Of a DNA stretch of 64,000 bases, positions 60,214-64,000 are shown one piece after another (the stretch's first letter is position 1; every line of letters starts with the position of its first letter). This DNA is from an uncultured Gammaproteobacteria bacterium. Lineage in GTDB: Bacteria; Pseudomonadota; Gammaproteobacteria; Steroidobacterales; Woeseiaceae. A program made the translations under genes and the position numbers. The stretch is taken from positions 62,001 to 126,000 of the forward strand of contig CALBPI010000057.1 in NCBI GenBank assembly GCA_937899415.1, in the 5' to 3' direction. Under the pieces are notes generated by a model. It made no database searches. It worked only from the letters and a program-made list of their open reading frames with translations, and was not told where the DNA came from.

Positions 60214-60722
60214 CGACGCATCGCATCAATTGACCGTTTGCGTGCGGATGCCTCATTGCGTAAGAGCTTCTTGAACGCACGCATCTGGGTAGCTGACAAG
60301 ATTCGATCCGCCGCATCCTCCGTGTCGTCCATGAGATCATCCATGTCATCGTTCAGCTGTTTTGCATCGCGATAGCTCAGTCGAATGTCTGGCCGCTCGT
60401 AGTCGGCATTGATGCCGTAGGTCATGAGCAATCTGCGTTGATCGGCAAGTGTTTTGGCGATCAACTGTTCAAGCTGGACGGCCTCCTCTCGATCCAGCGT
60501 CACATCCTTCCTGAGCGCGTACATGATGTCCGTCGGCGTGGGCAGAAACCCGGACGTCTTGACCGAACCTCGAGGCCTTGGCGGCGGTGGGGGTGCCTGA
60601 GCCGCGAGTACAGGCGACAGCGCCGTCAGGCTGCTGCCGACCGCGAGTATCTTAAGGATCGCGCGCCGGGACGGTCGTTCCCGCAACCGAATCGCATCAT
60701 CATTCTCAGGTCTGGTGCTCAT
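60210..60722 (-). CDS. Twin-arginine-type exported helical protein (Spy/CpxP-like features)
   Basis: A 170-residue protein. An Arg-Arg-containing signal (SRRAILKILAVGSSLTALSP, ending near VLAAQA) could use the Tat pathway, though the full S-R-R-x-F-L-K consensus is not met (RRAILK). After a Pro-rich linker (PPPPPRPRG), the mature part is charged helix, with VTLDREEAVQLEQLIAKTLA and AADRILSATQMRAFKKLLRN. The LSATQ segment resembles the LTxxQ motif of Spy/CpxP/ZraP periplasmic proteins, which bind unfolded proteins or metals; this similarity is weak. It lies 20 bases after the porin gene. I chose ATG 60722. Confidence 0.62.
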   Translation of the reverse strand: MSTRPENDDAIRLRERPSRRAILKILAVGSSLTALSPVLAAQAPPPPPRPRGSVKTSGFLPTPTDIMYALRKDVTLDREEAVQLEQLIAKTLADQRRLLMTYGINADYERPDIRLSYRDAKQLNDDMDDLMDDTEDAADRILSATQMRAFKKLLRNEASARKRSIDAMRR

Positions 60723-60742
60723 CGAAGTCTCCCGCAATGTGA

Positions 60743-62203
60743 TCAAAAATCGATAGTCGCCACCGCGTTCAATCGCGTGCCATCGCCCTCGCTGCCATCA
60801 AACGTCTCCTGGGCCGCATAGCTGAGCTCGAGCCCGAGCGTGATGTCGCGTTGTGGCGTCCAGAACAGGTTCATTCGGTAGCGCTCTCCACTCTCGAAGG
60901 CACTGCCCAAAGAGCCATCGGGCGCGTCCAGGTCGACGGCGCTGGCGACAAACGTGGAGCGCCAGTCTTCTGACCACCAGTGTTGGTAACCGATGTAGCC
61001 GCCCAGTATTTCGGTCGCTTCGACCGAGCCATCCGCACTGATCACCCCCTCAAGCCCCGCGCCCGCAAAGACCGAGAAGTAGTGCGTAAAGCCCTCGCCC
61101 CCGGACAACCCGAAGACGATGTTGTCGCGATCCGCGAACCAGGGTGTGTTGATTCGCCCCGTCACATTCAAACCACCCGCGAAGGTGTCGTCTTCATCGG
61201 AGTCCAAACGTAACGCGAGCGCCGCCACCCTGACGCGCCCCCAATCGCGGTTCGCTTCAACGAAGCCCGTGACGTTGGGCACCGCATCCGAGGCAAACAG
61301 GTCTTGGGTATCGGTCAGGTCGCCCGCAGGATTCTCGACCCCGAAACCGTATCTCCAGACACCCTCGGTTCCGACGTCCTTTACCCAACGAAGGCCGGGG
61401 TTTCTGAGAACGGGTTGACCCAACGGCGGCCCGAAATCGACGGTTTCCGGACTAGCTGCAATATCCGTAAATTGCGACCACCACTGCCCGACATAGAAGT
61501 TGCCGACCTGCGCGGCCACGTGACGAATGCGCACTTCGTAGTTGTTGATGAACTCGTCGCCGCCTCCGAAAAAATCGAACTCGAGAAACGCTCTGAGCTC
61601 ACCGACAGGAACGGGCCGTCGGTAATCAATGTTGAAGCGGCTGTTGCGTACGTGGAATCGAGACTGACTAGCGCTGTCCTCGGGTGTTCCGTCCAGCGGG
61701 ATGCGTCGATGATTGACGACATCCTGGAATCCAAGGCTGTCAAAGTCGAAGCTCCCTTCGGCGCGGACGAATCCGCCCAGGCGCACGGATGCCTGCGAGT
61801 CCGGAATCTTGATCGCGCCCTCGAAGTCGCCCGCGGTGATGATCGCGGCATCGGGGAAGCGGCCCAGTGGCTGCTCAGGATCCACGAGCAGTATGTCGAT
61901 GGCATCGTCTTCCTGATCGGGCGCCGGGGCTCCAATAGCGTCAGCCTCGGTCTGCATCGCGACCCGCGACAACGCCGCCCGCAGCGCCTCGATTTCAGTG
62001 GCCTGTTGCGCGACTACCGCCGCGAGCGCCTCCACTTGATCCGCCAACTCGGACACCTCGTCGGCTTGGGCCGGCACCTGGGCGCCCATCATAAGCACTG
62101 CCGCAACCAGGGAGAGACCTCGATAATGGCGAAGTTCACCAGGCGCGACCTGTGCGCCACGGGTCACGGCCTGTGGTTCATCCATGCTCATGAAGACGCC
62201 CAC
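60743..62203 (-). CDS. DcaP-like trimeric outer-membrane porin
   Basis: A 486-residue protein with a signal peptide (LSLVAAVLMMGAQVPAQA). A coiled coil follows (EVSELADQVEALAAVVAQQA, ATEIEALRAALSRV), as in DcaP-type porins. The barrel opens with IKIPDSQASVRLGGFVRAEG and continues with strands such as NSRFNIDYRRPVPVGELRAF, YVGQWWSQFTDIAASPETVD and NLFWTPQRDITLGLELSYAA. It ends in TIDF, with a terminal aromatic. DcaP relatives take up dicarboxylates and aromatic acids. The ATG at 62203 is directly beside the multicopper oxidase stop; ATG 62191 is an alternative. Confidence 0.82.
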   Translation of the reverse strand: MGVFMSMDEPQAVTRGAQVAPGELRHYRGLSLVAAVLMMGAQVPAQADEVSELADQVEALAAVVAQQATEIEALRAALSRVAMQTEADAIGAPAPDQEDDAIDILLVDPEQPLGRFPDAAIITAGDFEGAIKIPDSQASVRLGGFVRAEGSFDFDSLGFQDVVNHRRIPLDGTPEDSASQSRFHVRNSRFNIDYRRPVPVGELRAFLEFDFFGGGDEFINNYEVRIRHVAAQVGNFYVGQWWSQFTDIAASPETVDFGPPLGQPVLRNPGLRWVKDVGTEGVWRYGFGVENPAGDLTDTQDLFASDAVPNVTGFVEANRDWGRVRVAALALRLDSDEDDTFAGGLNVTGRINTPWFADRDNIVFGLSGGEGFTHYFSVFAGAGLEGVISADGSVEATEILGGYIGYQHWWSEDWRSTFVASAVDLDAPDGSLGSAFESGERYRMNLFWTPQRDITLGLELSYAAQETFDGSEGDGTRLNAVATIDF

Positions 62204-64000
62204 TTAATGGCCGTGCGCGCTGTGGTCGCCGCCACCCGGGACAGCGGGCATGACGACCTCGAGCACTTGCATCATTCCGAAGTCCTCGTGGTCAAGAATG
62301 TGACAGTGCAAGACGAACGTACCGATATAGCGCCGATAGTGCGTTCGAACCGTGACCACATAGGGCGCGCCAAAAAGATTGGTCGGCAGAAACACGGTGT
62401 CTTTCCACTGGCCTGACAGACCCGCATAGACGGAGCCGGAATCAAACTTACTGACATCGACCCCGGTATCGGGATCGATGATGCTGACAATCTGGATCGG
62501 ATTGACGTGCTTGTGGAACGGGTGCCCCTCCGTGAACGCGGCCAGCGTCCATTCCTCAATGTTGCCCAGTGTGAGCGTTCTATCGACGCGCCCGGCCACG
62601 AATTCGTCCGGTTCTATGAGTTTCGGCAATTTGCCGGGTGCGAGCTCAAGCTCGCCGACGACGAATTCATTCTTGGGGGCGTCCTCGACAATGAACGTGT
62701 CGAAGCCCAGCGTTTGGTAGTTGTCGACTTCCCGCTCCAACAGCGACTCATGTGCCGTAAAGGCCGTGAGTCGCATGTCGTCTGCTGCCAGCTCGTCCGC
62801 CACGCGCGTGCGAATGGACTCGGGCATATGCGTCCGTGCGGCGTCGACGAGAAACGACTGGATGTGTGCTTTGGGGCTCTCGACTTTGAGTGCATCGGGA
62901 GAGCCGCCCACACGCACGAATCCGAGCAGCTGGCGCTGCTTCTCCTGCATCCGGATGTTCTCGTTCTTGGGCGCATCGTTGTCGATGATGCAGTACAAGC
63001 CCGGTTCCGGAAACGCGACCAACACATCGTCACGGTATCCCGGGTGCAGCATGGTGCGTTTTTGCACGTTGATCCGCGATCGGGTCAGTCCATCCAATGC
63101 GATCGACAGCTGCTCTACTTCCGCCCCACCGCACAGGTCACCAACATAAGCATCTCGCTGGCCAACATCGCCCGCGCTGTATTTGAGATCGCTTTTGTCG
63201 CCCGTGAATCGGCGAAAACTCACAGAGATCGAACCGCTGACGCCAGCCTGAATAAAGCGCCAGCGCTCAATGTCTCCGGCGGTGACACCCTCGATCGTCG
63301 GGATGACGCGCCCGTTGATCGCTGTATGCCGACCTGAGACCTCCCATCGAATCCGAACGTCGGGAATGCCTGACGGCGTATCGAAGTTCTCGAACATGCC
63401 GAACTGGTTGTAGCCCTCAACCATACCGACATCGCCTTCATCGCATATCCAGAAGCCCGCTTCGTCGGTCTTGATGTCGATCGAGCCGTCGCTCTGCCGG
63501 GGACCGCAGGCGTAGGCGATTTGTGTCAACGTCATGATGCGTTCGCCGATGGGTGCGCCATCGGGCGTCCGCAACAGCGTGTCGATGTCCCCTGTGTGAT
63601 CCGGCCCAGGCAATCGCTCGCCGCGAATTATTAAGGGACCGCCCATGCCGCTGCTGACCTGAAGCGCGGTGGAACCGTGGGTATGCGGGTGATACCAGAA
63701 CGTGCCCGCCGGGTGATCCGCAGGAATGTTGTATTCGTGCGTAAAGTCGGCGCCAGGACGGAGGCTGAGCAGCACGTTGTCGGAATTGCCGGCAGGGCTC
63801 ACCCACAGCCCATGGACATGCATGTTCGTGGTGTTGAAGCAATGCGGGATGTTGATGTCGCCGTGGTCGATACAGGACGGATCGTCGGCCGGCAGGTCGT
63901 TTTTGAGATTGAACAGAAACGTATCGCCGGGCCGCAGGTAAATCGCGGGCGGCACAAAGGGCACCTCCGGATCAACGCCCACGCCCTGGTAACTGCGGAG
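62204..64000 (-). CDS. Multicopper oxidase (5' end beyond the window)
   Basis: At least 598 residues of a three-domain laccase-type oxidase that couples substrate oxidation to reduction of O2 to water. The frame runs off the right edge; the methionine at 63982 is not the true start, because LRSYQG lies in frame before it. Copper motifs are all present: NMHVHGLWVSP, TFWYHPHTHGS, EGHPFHKHVNPIQIV and VLHCHILDHEDFGMMQVLE, with the T1 Cys and an axial Met ten residues later. The C-terminus is His-rich (GGGDHSAHGH). A large central insertion (about 300 residues between the second and third motif) is typical of the CueO/CotA-type middle domain. The substrate could be Cu(I), Mn(II), Fe(II) or a phenol. 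Confidence 0.9.
   Translation of the reverse strand, partial: LRSYQGVGVDPEVPFVPPAIYLRPGDTFLFNLKNDLPADDPSCIDHGDINIPHCFNTTNMHVHGLWVSPAGNSDNVLLSLRPGADFTHEYNIPADHPAGTFWYHPHTHGSTALQVSSGMGGPLIIRGERLPGPDHTGDIDTLLRTPDGAPIGERIMTLTQIAYACGPRQSDGSIDIKTDEAGFWICDEGDVGMVEGYNQFGMFENFDTPSGIPDVRIRWEVSGRHTAINGRVIPTIEGVTAGDIERWRFIQAGVSGSISVSFRRFTGDKSDLKYSAGDVGQRDAYVGDLCGGAEVEQLSIALDGLTRSRINVQKRTMLHPGYRDDVLVAFPEPGLYCIIDNDAPKNENIRMQEKQRQLLGFVRVGGSPDALKVESPKAHIQSFLVDAARTHMPESIRTRVADELAADDMRLTAFTAHESLLEREVDNYQTLGFDTFIVEDAPKNEFVVGELELAPGKLPKLIEPDEFVAGRVDRTLTLGNIEEWTLAAFTEGHPFHKHVNPIQIVSIIDPDTGVDVSKFDSGSVYAGLSGQWKDTVFLPTNLFGAPYVVTVRTHYRRYIGTFVLHCHILDHEDFGMMQVLEVVMPAVPGGGDHSAHGH

Noticed and set aside
1-64000. RNA genes, CRISPR arrays, insertion sequences, prophage or plasmid functions
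   Set aside because: No tRNA-like cloverleaf, regular spacer array, transposase or integrase motif, or phage structural gene was recognised on either strand; this is by eye only.

Overview
The window is a 64 kb piece of a high-GC (by eye a little over 60%) gammaproteobacterial chromosome. Evidence is the gene content and order: dcd-mrp, metG-rnfABCDGE-nth, the run hda / perM / CDP-alcohol phosphotransferase / DUF2066 facing purM-purN, WrbA-DUF2069, prfC, and aceE-aceF-lpd. These are classical gammaproteobacterial neighbourhoods. I cannot name the genus from sequence alone. I see no rRNA or tRNA gene, no CRISPR array, no insertion sequence and no prophage. Gene density is very high and convergent genes almost touch.

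Layout. 1-4318 (+): the 3' end of valS, then a MoxR / DUF58 / TgpA-transglutaminase triad. 4315-9959 (-): a six-gene run of a phosphatidylserine-decarboxylase-like protein lacking its catalytic residues, pssA, a family-4 uracil-DNA glycosylase, rimI, prfC and a UMF1-type MFS transporter. 10044-12322 (+): proS and a lytic transglycosylase. 12331-12955 (-): a lipoprotein and acyP. 13065-14017 (+): WrbA-DUF2069. 14047-17675 (-): DUF2066, a PgsA-like enzyme, PerM and Hda. 17710-19412 (+): purM-purN. 19419-21067 (-): mrp-dcd. 21327-25995 (+): a HEAT-repeat Ser/Thr kinase followed by two PilT-type ATPases. 26043-33614 (+): metG, the six Rnf/Rsx genes and a broken nth. 33667-36134 (+): a GntR regulator with a perfect 16-bp operator-like palindrome at its start codon, coupled to a large serine hydrolase. 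36181-40661: DUF1841, an FMN glutamate-synthase-like protein, a polysaccharide deacetylase/PD40 fusion (-) and a DUF4287 protein. 40669-47138 (-): aceE-aceF-lpd plus an Asp/Glu racemase. 47229-51018: an M17 aminopeptidase, RNase T, the DUF1289-lipoprotein-grxD run (-) and nadC. 51015-53690 (-): a PAS-GGDEF-EAL protein. 54047-64000: accessory genes, mostly exported, including a second serine hydrolase, a double-CDGSH Fe-S protein, a CadC-like regulator with TPRs, and a multicopper oxidase / DcaP-like porin / helical periplasmic protein / small beta-barrel operon cut by the window edge.

Most interesting. (1) The kinase-PilT-PilT cassette lies between mrp and metG, which are adjacent divergent genes in E. 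coli; this looks like a self-contained insert coupling a cytosolic kinase to pilus-type retraction motors. (2) The Psd-like protein beside pssA has lost both the GS self-cleavage site and the conserved His. (3) nth, in its usual place after rnfE, carries a frameshift and two amber stops while keeping its catalytic and cluster residues. (4) The multicopper oxidase operon is a coherent candidate cell-envelope oxidation or metal-handling module. (5) purM and the DUF2066 gene share overlapping divergent -10 boxes, with purM predicted to be leaderless.
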